Shown here in pieces: positions 19,101 through 27,586 of a DNA stretch of 64,000 nt (position 1 is the first letter of the stretch; each line of letters begins with the position of its first letter). The translations under genes were made by a program, and so were the position numbers. The DNA is from Hyphomicrobiales bacterium (GTDB lineage Bacteria; Pseudomonadota; Alphaproteobacteria; Rhizobiales; Rhizobiaceae). The stretch is taken from positions 1 to 64,000 of the forward strand of contig UCNE01000023.1 of assembly GCA_900473685.1 (NCBI GenBank). The letters run 5' to 3'. The notes below the pieces were generated by a model, which did no database searches, was not told the DNA's origin, and saw only the letters and a program-made list of their open reading frames with translations.

Positions 19101-21692
19101 ATGGGCGCGTGCAACGATGTCGTTGCGGCGCGGCATGATGCCTGAGATCAGCGACAGGGTCGGCGCGACGAACAGGCTGAAGATCAGCACGAACTGCCAG
19201 ACCAGCGCCTGCGTCGGCTCCATGTAATACCAGCCCATCACCGAGGCGATCAGCCAGGCGATCGGGATCAGCGAACGGCGCAGGTTATCATACATCTTCC
19301 AGCGGCCGAGCATGCTGACGCCGTTGGACAGGTTGAACATATAGGGCAGAAGCTGCCAGTCGCCGCGCGCCCAGCGATGCTGACGCGACATCTCGACCTC
19401 GTAGCGGATCGGGAAATCCTCGACCAGTTCGACATCGCTGACCAGCGCGCAATGCGCCAGCGAGCCTTCGAGCAGATCGTGGCTGAGAACCGCGTTCTCC
19501 TCGATCTTGCCTTTCAATGCAGCCTCGAAGGCATCGACGTGATAGAGGCCCTTGCCGGTAAACGTGCCTTCGCCGGCGATGTCCTGATAGACGTCGGAGA
19601 CGGTGAAGACATAGGGGTCGATACCGCGATTGACCGAGAAGATGCGCTGGAAGGCCGAGGCATCGCTGCCGGTGGTCAAGGACGGCGTGACCCGCGGCTG
19701 GAGGATGCCGTAACCGGCCGTGACCTTCTGGGTAACCGGATCGACAACCGGACGGTTGATCGGGTGATAGAGTTTGCCGACCAGCTTGGTCACCGCATCG
19801 CGCATCAGGCGGGTGTCGGAATCGAGCGTCATCACATACTGGACGTTGTCCGGCACCATGTTGGCACCGGCAAGGAAGCTCGTATCGCTGTCGCCGCGCA
19901 AGAGCAGGTTCAATTCATGCAGCTTGCCGCGCTTGCGCTCCCAGCCCATCCAGGCACCTTCCGCTTCATTGTAGAGGCGGCGGCGGTGCAGCAGATAGAA
20001 ACGGGTGCGGCCGTCATGGGCATAGCGCGCGCTGAGCGTGGCGATCTCGGCCTTGGCGTATTCGAGCACATCGAGATCTGCAGCGGTTTCTTCCTCCGCA
20101 CTGTCGATCCAGTCGCTGACCAGCGCAAAATAGATTTCGCCCTTCGGATTGGCCAGATAGTGAACTTCAATATTGCGCACCAGTTCATCGACATGATCGC
20201 GCTTGGAAATCAGACAGGGCACGACCACGAGGGTTCGCGCATCCTCCGGGATTCCGTCGAGGAATTCATAGCCGACAAGCCGCGATGGCGTGACGCTGAG
20301 GGTCACCAGCGTGTTGAACAGGCCGGCAGCACCTTCCGAGGCGGGAAGCGCAAACAGCAGCAACATGATCAGCTTGGCACCTGTCGGAATTTCCATCGGG
20401 CTGACGAAAATGTAGACGGCGATCATCGCAAGGATAGTCAACAGGATATTCGGACCAGCAATGGCAAACCAATCCAGCTTCCGGCCAAGCCGGATGATCG
20501 TCTGCAGAATGGACGGGCGATAACCGATCTTGGCTTCCAGCAAGCGGCGTTGCTTGCCGACAAGAAACCCGCCGACATTCGGCTCATGCGGGATTTCATG
20601 CGGAGCCGCTTCCTGCTCCTTGACCATGGCAAGCGCGGTCTGGGTCACCTCCAGCTCGCTATGACCCGACCGCCGCGCCAGCCGCTCGATGGTGTTGCGG
20701 TATTTGTTGCGCGAACCGAAATCGAGCGACGAATAGTCGGACGCGTCGCGCAGGGCTTCATCCAGCTTGCTGACGCTTTCGAACCACACCGCCCAGTCGT
20801 TGTCATCGATTTCGCGCAGGCTGCGGATGATGTTGCTCATCGTCGCATTGCCGGAAGACAAGCGGTTCTGCTCGGCGACCAGCGCTTCCTCGACGTCGCT
20901 GCCACGCTTTTCCAGCTGCCGTTCCAGCCAGGTAATGACAAAGCCCGACGTCTGCGATCCGTCCCGCAGGCGGTAGAGCAGCTGAGCGACAAACGTGTTG
21001 TCGGCACAGAGCGGCTCCGCCTCGGCCAGCACGGACTCGAATTTTTCCGGTGTGCCAAGACGAACGATCTGGTCGGCGACGTCGTTGGCCTTGTTGCGCA
21101 TGTTGCGCGAGCGGTCGACGCGGATAGCGATGCGCCGCAGGTTTTCGATCAGCACGAAACGCAGGATCGACGGCAGCGCCCAAAGCTCGCCGATCTTGAA
21201 CGTCTCTTTTTCCTGGAAGCCTGCGACCATGGCGGTCAGGCTTTCACGCGAGACAGTGCTGTGGGTGTGGGCAACATAAAGCCAGGCCATCGCCATCGTG
21301 CGCGGAATGGTGGTTCCGGCAACCGCAAGGGTTGGTAGCTGACGATAGAACTTGCGCGGAAAGTCGCGCCGGACTTCCTGAATGGATTCCTCGACCAGAT
21401 AATGATTGTCGAGCAGCCATTCGGCGGCAGGCGTAATCGAGGCGCCGGCTTCCACATCGGTCGCCGTTACCTTGTAGACGCGGAAAATCTCGTTTTCGTT
21501 TTCGCGGTGACGCGGACGGAACTCGAAGGGAAAGAACCCCGGCAGGGTGGAAACGCCATCGCGGGCAAGCTTTGCCCCGCATTCATGAAGCTCATCGATG
21601 GTGAAATAGGTCGCGCGGATCGAATCGTTATAATCGATCGGCTTGATCTCGGCTTCGCGTTGCGGCGTGGACGGCGTGTTATGAAGGGGCAT
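13200..21692 (-). CDS. ndvB: Cyclic beta-1,2-glucan synthase NdvB/ChvB
   Basis: A 2830-residue inner-membrane enzyme that initiates, elongates and cyclises beta-1,2-glucan from UDP-glucose. In order: an N-terminal cytoplasmic region, membrane segments near 410-460, a GT84 glycosyltransferase domain with TLDSDTR (near 625) and QHRWARGDW (near 774), more membrane segments near 800-960, a glycoamylase-like middle region, and a C-terminal GH94 phosphorylase region with LGGDWNDGMNRVG (near 2530), which controls chain length. The size agrees with S. meliloti NdvB (about 2832). The ATG at 21692 gives that length; an in-frame GTG at 21788 preceded by AGGATC would add 32 residues and is a real alternative. 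No frameshift is seen over 8.5 kb. Confidence 0.95.
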   Translation of the reverse strand: MPLHNTPSTPQREAEIKPIDYNDSIRATYFTIDELHECGAKLARDGVSTLPGFFPFEFRPRHRENENEIFRVYKVTATDVEAGASITPAAEWLLDNHYLVEESIQEVRRDFPRKFYRQLPTLAVAGTTIPRTMAMAWLYVAHTHSTVSRESLTAMVAGFQEKETFKIGELWALPSILRFVLIENLRRIAIRVDRSRNMRNKANDVADQIVRLGTPEKFESVLAEAEPLCADNTFVAQLLYRLRDGSQTSGFVITWLERQLEKRGSDVEEALVAEQNRLSSGNATMSNIIRSLREIDDNDWAVWFESVSKLDEALRDASDYSSLDFGSRNKYRNTIERLARRSGHSELEVTQTALAMVKEQEAAPHEIPHEPNVGGFLVGKQRRLLEAKIGYRPSILQTIIRLGRKLDWFAIAGPNILLTILAMIAVYIFVSPMEIPTGAKLIMLLLFALPASEGAAGLFNTLVTLSVTPSRLVGYEFLDGIPEDARTLVVVPCLISKRDHVDELVRNIEVHYLANPKGEIYFALVSDWIDSAEEETAADLDVLEYAKAEIATLSARYAHDGRTRFYLLHRRRLYNEAEGAWMGWERKRGKLHELNLLLRGDSDTSFLAGANMVPDNVQYVMTLDSDTRLMRDAVTKLVGKLYHPINRPVVDPVTQKVTAGYGILQPRVTPSLTTGSDASAFQRIFSVNRGIDPYVFTVSDVYQDIAGEGTFTGKGLYHVDAFEAALKGKIEENAVLSHDLLEGSLAHCALVSDVELVEDFPIRYEVEMSRQHRWARGDWQLLPYMFNLSNGVSMLGRWKMYDNLRRSLIPIAWLIASVMGWYYMEPTQALVWQFVLIFSLFVAPTLSLISGIMPRRNDIVARAHLHAVLSEIQAANAQVALRIVFIAHSAAMMADAIVRSIYRTFVSGKLMLEWRTAAQVQSSAGGSILDYYRSMWIAPVLSGISLLLAAISDTGLPFIGIPFALLWALSPGIAWFVSQSAETEDQLVVPDDVVEELRKIARRTWLYFEQFVTADQHFLPPDNFQEIPHPILAERTSPTNIGVYLLSVMSARDFGWIGFEETIRRLEETVATVDRMPKFRGHLFNWYKTDTLETMEPKYVSAVDSGNLAGHLIAVSSMCRDWAEAPSAHVQGNLDGIGDVASILSEVLADLPDDRKTVRPLRRLMEERITGFQAALAAVKREHEFASIRVINLAVLARDIHKLTVNLDHEVKSAQSGEVTKWATLLVNTCEAHIADGVFDLGAIEVLRQRLIVIRDRARDIAFTMDFSFLFRPERRLLSIGYRVNSNELDEACYDLLASEARLTSLFAIAKGDLPTEHWYKLGRPIVPIGARGALISWSGSMFEYLMPPLVMQERQGGILNQTNNLIVQEQMNHGRRLGTPWGISEAAFNARDHELTYQYTNFGVPTLGLKRGLGQNAVIAPYASILASMYDPKAAIANLERLRALGALGVYGFHDAVDFTPTRVPEGKTCAVVRNYYAHHHGMSIAAVANVVFNGRLREWFHADPVIEAAELLLQEKAPRDIPIINTKKEPESLGKGQEDLLRPEVRVITNPLAKDRETVFLSNGHYAVMLTATGSGYSRWNGQTVARWKADPTEDRSGTFIFLRDTTTGDWWSATAEPRRAEGETTTTRFGDDKAEFIKKVGDLTSEVECIVATEHDAEGRRVILLNTGTEDRFIEVTSYAEPVLTTDDTDSAHPLFAKMFLKTEVDPKGDVIRVTRNKRSPGEPDMQVAHLIVDNAASTRHTEAETDRRRFIGTGRTLAEAQAFDTDAKLSGSDGYTLDPIVSLRRVVRVPAGKKVSVIFWTIAAPNRQDIDKAIDRYRHPDSFNHELIHAWTRSQVQMRHVGVTSQEAASFQMLGRYLVYPDMQLRADTATVQAGLAPQSALWPLSISGDFPIFAVRINDDIDLGIAREALRAQEYLRSRGVTADLVIINERASSYAQDMQHTLDAMAENLRLRGLADGPRQHIFAVRRDIMEPETWTALLSASRAVFHARNGKISDQISRAENLLAKPSPKEDIPAGPLLAVIPERSGVESAEINGDGLDFWNGYGGFSADGREYVTRLRGGEATPQPWINVISNEAFGFHVAAEGAAFTWGRNSRDYQLTPWTNDPVINRPGEAIFIRDMDSGAVLSPYAALSRRKSVQFETRHGLGYSIFNSVQDGLEIEVGQAVHRTAPVKYLRLRVNNTSGETRNLKVYGYAEWVLGNNRTKTAPFVLSHHDEATGAVLATNPYSIDYSGRTAFLAASDMPSGFTSSRREFLGQGGSIYAPQAVVDGVALSGSLDADGDPCAAVVVDVTLEAGATRELMFYIGDSGNAGQALEYLAEARKSSFDTVLEASNSYWQDFTGVLQIETPDKAFNNMVNAWLPYQSLGCRILARSAFYQASGAFGFRDQLQDTLAFIVHRPDLARTQILNAAARQFIEGDVLHWWLPNTGAGVRTLISDDVVWLGHAVQHYCSVTGTKDILDEQIAFIEGVALEPGQHDSFYQPTVSERRASLYEHCALALDLAIARKGENGLPLILGGDWNDGMNRVGIEGRGTSVWLGWFLAATLRSFLVIARERGDSKRVSAWEAHLESLKKALETAGWDGTHYRRGYYDDGTPLGSAESSECRIDSIAQSWSVLSGEGDAARSAEAMDAVLAELADGDHQIIRLFTPPLSGTEQDPGYIKAYPPGVRENGGQYTHAATWVVLALAAQNRAEDAWRAFEMLNPVNHAKDRDSADHYRVEPYVVAADIYGDGTLTGRGGWTWYTGSAAWLYRAAVEGILGIRRQGDKLVIQPVLPKDWNGFTATLTIDGKAHVISVTKNAESGEPIVSINKTVTKNAHEGVLL

Positions 21693-22173
21693 GGGTACGG
21701 GTTCTGAATCCAAGCGGTGTTGAAGGGTCCGGCTGTCGTGATCCGGCCGGATGGGCGGCTGCCCTGATGGTTGGCTCTGCGCTTCCACGATCCTAGCTGT
21801 CCGCTTGCGCTCTGCCGAAAGCCGTCAGGTCTCGCGCACGCGGGAAACCGATGATTTTGGCAATGCCCGGACGGGCTTTGGAAGATGTGAAAACGACAGT
21901 CGCTTCGCTATCAAGGCTGCGTGGTGCAAGAAATTGGCATTTTTTAGCCGCAGTGCCAATATGTTGCAAGAAGTGCGGCCAGCGTTCGGGGCGAATTCGT
22001 GCACGCCACGCAAAAGAAAGCGCCGCATACACTTTTTTCATCTCAATCAATCTTGGGAAATCGTTCGCAACTGTATCTTTGAGGCTGTTCATCCAGACGG
22101 GAACGCCTCCGGATGGAAAATGTTCCGCCCATTATACCGCATTGCAAAAAACACCGGCGGGTGCCTCCGGCCA
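21693..22173. other. Intergenic region upstream of ndvB
   Basis: 480 bases without a gene, between the ndvB start and the stop of the LysR gene (both minus strand). It includes an inverted repeat TTGGCA / TGCCAA around a T-run at 21936-21961 and AT-richer stretches near 22020-22085 that may hold the ndvB promoter. The first 96 bases could be coding if the upstream GTG of ndvB (21788) is used. No strong terminator for the LysR gene was seen. Confidence 0.5.
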
Positions 22174-23067
22174 TCAGCCGACCTGCTTGACGATCCAGGC
22201 CCGGAACGCCTGACTGACCGGATTTTCCAGTTTGCCCTCCGGCACCACCAGATAATAGTTGTTTTCGGTCTGCATCGGCCGGTCGAAGACGACGCGCAGC
22301 CGGTCGGTGGCGAGTTCCTGCTCGATCAGGTAGCGCGGCACCAGAGCAAAGCCGAGACCAGCGACGGCAGCCTCGATCACCATCGAAAACTGATCGAACC
22401 GATTGCCGCGATAGGCCGACTTCATCTCGCCACCGTTGCTTTCGAACCACTGCGCCCACATCTTCGGCCGGGTGGCGAGATGCAAGAGCGGCTTGTGCTC
22501 CAGTTCACCCGGCTCCTTCATCGGATTGAGGGCCAGCAGTGCCGGGCTTGCCACAGGCACGATGATCTCACTGCAGAGATAGCTGCAGGTGGCGTGTGCC
22601 CAGACCGGCTGGCCATAGTGAATGGCGAGATCGAAATTCTGTTCTTCAAAGTCAAAGGGCTGCGACCGGGAAGCGATATTAATCACGGTGCCGGGGTGCT
22701 GACTGAGAAAGTCCGGCAGGCGCGGTGTCAGCCAGCGGCTGCCGAACGTCGGCAGCGACGCGATTGAGAGGGTGGATTCAGAACGGGCCGATGCCATGGC
22801 ACGCACCATCAGCTCTTCCGATTGGACGAGCAACCGGCGCACCTCGGGCAGGAATTTCTGGCCCGCATCGGACAGAATGACCCGCTGGCGGACGCGCTCG
22901 AACAACAGCACGCCAATCTGGCTTTCAAGATCCTTGATCTGGCGGCTGACGGCGCTCTGGGTCAGGTTCAGTTCGGCGGCTGCCTGCGTGAAACTGCCGT
23001 GACGCGCGGCACATTCGAATGCCTGCAGCGTTGTAACGTCCGGGACCAGTCTTCTGCTCAACTTCAT
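22174..23067 (-). CDS. LysR-family regulator, likely controls the lysine-catabolic operon
   Basis: A 297-residue LysR-type regulator. The N-terminal winged helix (about residues 10-70) contains LQAFECAARHGSFTQAAAEL and NLTQSAVSRQIKDLE; the rest is the two-lobed effector domain. It resembles the GcvA/AmpR-like group. It is transcribed divergently from the four-gene operon starting at 23183 with 115 bases between the start codons, the standard arrangement for a LysR regulator and its target. The effector may be 2-oxoadipate or 2-aminoadipate (inference). Confidence 0.88.
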   Translation of the reverse strand: MKLSRRLVPDVTTLQAFECAARHGSFTQAAAELNLTQSAVSRQIKDLESQIGVLLFERVRQRVILSDAGQKFLPEVRRLLVQSEELMVRAMASARSESTLSIASLPTFGSRWLTPRLPDFLSQHPGTVINIASRSQPFDFEEQNFDLAIHYGQPVWAHATCSYLCSEIIVPVASPALLALNPMKEPGELEHKPLLHLATRPKMWAQWFESNGGEMKSAYRGNRFDQFSMVIEAAVAGLGFALVPRYLIEQELATDRLRVVFDRPMQTENNYYLVVPEGKLENPVSQAFRAWIVKQVG

Positions 23068-23182
23068 TCCAGCCTCGCATGATCATAGTCATAACCGTCG
23101 CAATCAATGCCCATTCGCCCCATATATGATACGAAATGAGAATGATCACCGTTATCCCTTCCATACTGCGAGGCGCGTTGCC
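23068..23182. promoter_or_regulatory. Divergent promoter region with ATGATCA direct repeats
   Basis: The motif ATGATCA occurs at 23079-23085 and again at 23142-23148, 63 bases (about six helical turns) apart. Each copy is followed within a few bases by a TAACC/TATCC element. This could be a pair of regulator half-sites for the divergent LysR protein, but LysR consensus (T-N11-A) sites are too loose to assign. Confidence 0.35.
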
Positions 23183-24583
23183 GTGAAAGAGAATAGTTTC
23201 GTATCCACCGACCTTATCCGCTCGGCCTTTTCCGCGGCGATGTCGGCCATGTACCGCACCGAGGTGCCGGCCTATGGCACGCTGATGGAACTGGTGGGCA
23301 AGGTGAACACCGAAACACTCGCCGCCGATCCGGACCTGCAGGCCCGGCTTGAAGATACGGATTCGCTCGATCGCATCTCTGAAGAACGCCATGGTGCGAT
23401 CCGGCTCGGCACGCCTGCCGAACTGTCGATGATGCGCCGGGTCTTTGCCGTCATGGGCATGCTGCCGGTCGGTTACTACGATCTGTCGACCGCCGGGGTT
23501 CCGGTTCATTCGACGGCTTTTCGCCCGGTCGGCGACGCGGCCCTGAAGAAAAACCCGTTTCGTGTCTTCACCTCCCTGCTCCGCCTCGACCTGATTGCCG
23601 ACGAAGCCCTGCGCGATGAAGCCGAACAGATCTTGTCCCAGCGGCAGATTTTTACCGATGGCGCCATTGCACTGACGGAAAAGGCGGAAAGGCAGGGCGG
23701 CCTCGACAAGGCGGATGCCGAGCGTTTCGTGGCCGAGGCGCTGGAAACCTTCCGCTGGCACGACAAGGCAAATGTCAGTCCGGACATGTACCACCGTCTG
23801 CACGATGCCCATCGGCTGATTGCCGACGTGGTCTCCTTCAAGGGCCCGCACATCAACCACCTGACGCCGCGCACGCTCGATATCGACGCCGTTCAGGCCC
23901 GCATGCCCGATTACAAGATCGCTCCGAAAGCGACGATCGAAGGCCCGCCGACCCGCAAATGCGCCATCCTCCTGCGTCAGACGTCGTTCAAGGCGCTCGA
24001 AGAGCCGGTGTCGTTCCAGGATGCCGGAGGCAACTGGCAGGAAGGCTCGCACACCGCCCGCTTCGGCGAGATCGAACAGCGCGGTATCGCGCTGACCCCG
24101 AAGGGCCGCACCCTCTATGACGACCTGCTCAACGCGTCGCGCAAGATCGTCCGTCCGGCGGCAGATGGTTCGAATGCGGCGGACTATGAAAAGGCGCTTT
24201 CGGAGGCCTTTATCCCCTTCCCCGATACCTGGACAGGCATCCGCACCGAAGGCCTCGGCTATTTCGCCTATTCGCTGACCGTCAAGGGCCGCAAGGCAAA
24301 GGCCGACAGCTCCGCAAGCCTCGACAGCCTGATTGCCGACGGCCTCGTTCAGTTCGACCCGATCGTCTACGAAGACTTCCTGCCCGTCAGCGCGGCCGGC
24401 ATCTTCCAGTCCAATCTCGGCGACGATGCCGCTCAGGAATTCGTCGCAAGCCCGAACCAGCAGCGTTTCGAGCTCGATCTCGGCGCCAAAGTGCTGAACG
24501 AGTTCGATCATTACGCCGGTATCGAACGGGCTTCGATCGCCGATGTCAGACAGATGCTTTCGTCTGCGCAGGCAGCGGAGTAA
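23183..24583 (+). CDS. hglS: 2-oxoadipate dioxygenase/decarboxylase (HglS, DUF1338)
   Basis: A 466-residue DUF1338 protein, the Fe(II) enzyme that turns 2-oxoadipate into D-2-hydroxyglutarate. With the GTG at 23183 as start, H70 and R74 (RHGAIRLG) and H226 (INHLTPR) fall on the residue numbers reported for metal and substrate binding in Pseudomonas putida HglS. The third ligand, Glu294 there, is probably E296 here (RFGEIEQRG). The total length also matches (about 464). This supports the GTG over the ATG at 23126. It is the first gene of an operon with an FAD dehydrogenase, an ALDH and an aminotransferase that complete the pathway. Older annotations would call it a YdcJ-like hypothetical protein. 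Confidence 0.9.
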   Translation: MKENSFVSTDLIRSAFSAAMSAMYRTEVPAYGTLMELVGKVNTETLAADPDLQARLEDTDSLDRISEERHGAIRLGTPAELSMMRRVFAVMGMLPVGYYDLSTAGVPVHSTAFRPVGDAALKKNPFRVFTSLLRLDLIADEALRDEAEQILSQRQIFTDGAIALTEKAERQGGLDKADAERFVAEALETFRWHDKANVSPDMYHRLHDAHRLIADVVSFKGPHINHLTPRTLDIDAVQARMPDYKIAPKATIEGPPTRKCAILLRQTSFKALEEPVSFQDAGGNWQEGSHTARFGEIEQRGIALTPKGRTLYDDLLNASRKIVRPAADGSNAADYEKALSEAFIPFPDTWTGIRTEGLGYFAYSLTVKGRKAKADSSASLDSLIADGLVQFDPIVYEDFLPVSAAGIFQSNLGDDAAQEFVASPNQQRFELDLGAKVLNEFDHYAGIERASIADVRQMLSSAQAAE

Positions 24584-24592
24584 AGCTGAAGC

Positions 24593-26014
24593 ATGATCGA
24601 TCAGAACCACGTCGCAGCACTGACCGCACTCCTCGGTGACAAGGGCATTGTCACCGGCGGCAGTGATGTGGCGGCCTACCAGACTGGCGCGCGCTACGAC
24701 CAGGGCCGCGCCGCAATCGTGCTGCGCCCGCAAACCACCGAAGAGGTATCGGCAGCCGTTTCCTATTGCGTCAGGAACGGCATCACTCTCATTCCGCAAT
24801 CCGGCAATACCGGTCTTGTTTCCGGCTCGACGCCAGATGAGACAGGCGGCCAGGCGGTCCTCAGCCTCGACCGGATGACGAAGCGCTTCGATCTCGATCT
24901 CGATAACCGTTCGCTGTACGCCGATGCCGGTTTCCGGCTTTCGGACGTCAACCAGAGAATCGAAAAACACGGCCTGTTCTTCCCGATCGATCTCGGCGCC
25001 GATCCACGATTGGGTGGCATGCTGGCCACGAATACCGGAGGCTCGCGCTTTCTGAAATACGGCGACGTCCGCCGCAACACGCTGGGCATCAAGGTGGTTC
25101 TGGCCGACGAAGAAGGTACGGTTCTCGACCTGACCTCCGAGCTTCGCAAGAACAATACCGGGGTCGACTGGAAGCAGGTTTTCATCGGTACATCAGGCGC
25201 TTTCGGCGTTATCACCGAGTGCGTCGTCAATCTTGAACCGTTGCCGAAGCAGGTGGCGACGGCCTATCTGGTTCCAACCAGCGGCGCTCATGTCATGCCG
25301 CTGCTGCGCGCCATGGAAGACCGGCTCGGCGCCTATCTCTCGGCTTTCGAGGGCATTTCGAAAAACTCCGTGACCGCAGCACTCGATCATGTGCCATCGC
25401 TGAAGAACCCCTTTCAGGGCGGCAATGTGCCTGACTATGTGATCCTCGCCGAAATTTCCCGCACATGGGAACCACGCGAAGGCGAACAATCTCTCGACGC
25501 GGTGCTGGAAACGGTGCTGGCCGAAATCTGGGAAACGGAGGAAGCGCCGCTCACCGATGCCTTCGTTGGTCCAGCCCATGAAATGTGGTCCTTGCGCCAT
25601 GCCCTGTCGGAGGGCGTCAAGCATTCCGGAAAATTGATCGCCTTCGATCTTTCCTTCCGCAGAGGTGATATCATGGCTTTCTGCGACCGCATGAAGGCCG
25701 ACATGCCGCACGCCTTTCCGGAGGTGACGATCTGCGATTTCGGCCATATCGGCGATGGCGGCGTGCATTTCAATCTCGTGGTGCCGAAAGACAGCGCCTC
25801 GGCATCGGACACGGATTTCGAGAGGCGGCTGCGCGACTGGGTGTTTGCCATCGCCGTCACGGATTTCAACGGCAGCTTCAGTGCCGAACATGCCATCGGC
25901 CGCAAGAACCAAGCCTATTACGACCTTTATACGCAACAGAAAATCAAGGACATGGCCCAGGGCCTCAAGGCCATCACCTCGCCGGGAAATCTCGGTGCGG
26001 TGCGCTTCGGATAG
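24593..26014 (+). CDS. FAD-binding oxidoreductase, probable D-2-hydroxyglutarate dehydrogenase
   Basis: A 473-residue flavoprotein of the vanillyl-alcohol-oxidase type (GlcD/D2HGDH family). The PCMH FAD-binding domain spans about residues 35-215, with LIPQSGNTGLVSGSTPD and GGMLATNTGGSRFLKYGD. The C-terminal FAD-oxidase domain has FGHIGDGGVHFNLVVP (metal-binding histidines) and FSAEHAIGRKN near the end. Family members oxidise D-2-hydroxyacids. It lies 9 bases after hglS, whose product is D-2-hydroxyglutarate, so that is the likely substrate and 2-oxoglutarate the product (inference from context). D-lactate dehydrogenase activity is the alternative. Confidence 0.88.
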   Translation: MIDQNHVAALTALLGDKGIVTGGSDVAAYQTGARYDQGRAAIVLRPQTTEEVSAAVSYCVRNGITLIPQSGNTGLVSGSTPDETGGQAVLSLDRMTKRFDLDLDNRSLYADAGFRLSDVNQRIEKHGLFFPIDLGADPRLGGMLATNTGGSRFLKYGDVRRNTLGIKVVLADEEGTVLDLTSELRKNNTGVDWKQVFIGTSGAFGVITECVVNLEPLPKQVATAYLVPTSGAHVMPLLRAMEDRLGAYLSAFEGISKNSVTAALDHVPSLKNPFQGGNVPDYVILAEISRTWEPREGEQSLDAVLETVLAEIWETEEAPLTDAFVGPAHEMWSLRHALSEGVKHSGKLIAFDLSFRRGDIMAFCDRMKADMPHAFPEVTICDFGHIGDGGVHFNLVVPKDSASASDTDFERRLRDWVFAIAVTDFNGSFSAEHAIGRKNQAYYDLYTQQKIKDMAQGLKAITSPGNLGAVRFG

Positions 26015-26044
26015 TCCTTCGACCAAGAAAACGGGAGTTTGCTC

Positions 26045-27577
26045 ATGAACATTGCAACGAAATCGGTAAATGTCGTTCAGGAAACGGCCGCCCTTCTGGA
26101 GAAGCTCGGCGTCTCCAAGAGCCTCTACACGGGCGGCGACATGGCCTCCTTCTCGCCGGTCACCGGCGAGAAGATCGCCAACCTGAAGACGGTTTCTGCC
26201 GCTGAAGCCGCTGCCAAGATCGAAAAGGCCGACGCGGCATTCCGCGCCTGGCGCCTTGTTCCGGCCCCGAAGCGCGGCGAACTGATCCGCCTGCTCGGCG
26301 AAGAACTGCGCGCCCATAAGGCCGACCTCGGCCGTCTGGTGTCGATCGAAGCCGGCAAGATCACCTCGGAAGGTCTCGGCGAAGTTCAGGAAATGATCGA
26401 CATCTGCGATTTCGCAGTCGGTCTCTCGCGCCAGCTCTACGGTCTGACCATCGCAACCGAACGTCCCGGCCACCGCATGATGGAAACCTGGCATCCGCTC
26501 GGCGTCATTGGCGTTATCTCCGCCTTCAACTTCCCGGTTGCCGTCTGGGCCTGGAATGCCGCACTTGCCATCGTCTGCGGCAATGCCGTCGTCTGGAAGC
26601 CATCGGAAAAGACCCCGCTCACCGCACTTGCATCGCAGGCTATCCTTGACCGCGCCATCGCCCGCTTCGGCGATGCGCCCGAAGGCCTGACGCAGGTCCT
26701 GATCGGTGACCGCACCATCGGCGAAGTGATGGTCGATCATCCGAAGGTGCCGCTGGTTTCGGCAACCGGCTCCACCCGCATGGGCCGTGATGTCGGTCCG
26801 CGCCTTGCCAAGCGCTTTGCCCGCGCCATCCTCGAACTCGGCGGCAACAATGGCGGCATCGTCTGCCCGTCGGCTGATCTCGACATGGCGCTGCGCGCCA
26901 TCGCCTTCGGTGCCATGGGCACAGCGGGTCAGCGCTGCACGACGCTGCGCCGCCTGTTCGTCCATGAAAGCGTCTACGACCAGCTCGTGCCGCGCCTGAA
27001 GAAGGCCTATTCGAGCGTTTCAGTCGGCAATCCGCTCGAATCCTCGGCCCTCGTCGGTCCGCTGGTCGACAAGCCGGCTTTCGACAACATGCAGAAGGCG
27101 CTGTCCGAAGCCAAGGCACATGGCGGCTCGATCACCGGCGGCGAACGCGTCGATCTTGGCCATGCCAACAGCTACTATGTGAAGCCCGCCCTGGTCGAAA
27201 TGCCGAAGCAGGACGGCCCGGTCACCGAAGAAACCTTCGCGCCTATCCTCTACGTCATGAAGTACAGCGACTTCGACGCTGCCGTTGCCGATCACAACGC
27301 CGTTGGTGCAGGGCTCTCCTCGTCGATCTTCACGCTCGACCTGCAGGAAGCCGAGCGCTTCCTGTCGCCTGACGGTTCCGACTGCGGCATCGCCAATGTC
27401 AACATCGGTACATCCGGTGCTGAAATCGGTGGCGCGTTCGGCGGCGAAAAGGAAACCGGCGGCGGCCGCGAATCCGGCTCGGACGCATGGCGTGCATACA
27501 TGCGCCGCGCCACCAACACGATCAACTATTCGAAGGCCCTGCCGCTGGCACAGGGCGTCTCTTTTGACATCGAATAA
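26045..27577 (+). CDS. 2-aminoadipate semialdehyde dehydrogenase (ALDH7/AmaB-like)
   Basis: A 510-residue NAD-dependent aldehyde dehydrogenase of the ALDH7 (antiquitin) type. The catalytic cysteine is C298 in GQRCTT, the general-base glutamate is in LELGGNNGG, and the cofactor site is at VSATGSTRMGRDVG. The GGNNG motif and the C-terminal GAEIGGAFGGEKETGGGRE segment are characteristic of alpha-aminoadipate semialdehyde dehydrogenases. The enzyme would convert 2-aminoadipate 6-semialdehyde to L-2-aminoadipate. The ATG at 26045 follows CGGGAG at good spacing, and a TTG two codons upstream is unlikely. It sits between the dehydrogenase and aminotransferase of the same pathway. Confidence 0.9.
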   Translation: MNIATKSVNVVQETAALLEKLGVSKSLYTGGDMASFSPVTGEKIANLKTVSAAEAAAKIEKADAAFRAWRLVPAPKRGELIRLLGEELRAHKADLGRLVSIEAGKITSEGLGEVQEMIDICDFAVGLSRQLYGLTIATERPGHRMMETWHPLGVIGVISAFNFPVAVWAWNAALAIVCGNAVVWKPSEKTPLTALASQAILDRAIARFGDAPEGLTQVLIGDRTIGEVMVDHPKVPLVSATGSTRMGRDVGPRLAKRFARAILELGGNNGGIVCPSADLDMALRAIAFGAMGTAGQRCTTLRRLFVHESVYDQLVPRLKKAYSSVSVGNPLESSALVGPLVDKPAFDNMQKALSEAKAHGGSITGGERVDLGHANSYYVKPALVEMPKQDGPVTEETFAPILYVMKYSDFDAAVADHNAVGAGLSSSIFTLDLQEAERFLSPDGSDCGIANVNIGTSGAEIGGAFGGEKETGGGRESGSDAWRAYMRRATNTINYSKALPLAQGVSFDIE

Positions 27578-27586
27578 GGATCGGTC

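Noticed and set aside
19377..21338. A 653-codon plus-strand open frame opposite ndvB
   Set aside because: Antisense to the glycosyltransferase part of the glucan synthase; low-complexity composition and no ribosome site or family motif.
22925..24970. A 681-codon minus-strand open frame opposite hglS
   Set aside because: It overlaps three genes with clear motifs (LysR, hglS and the FAD enzyme) and looks like a codon-bias shadow.
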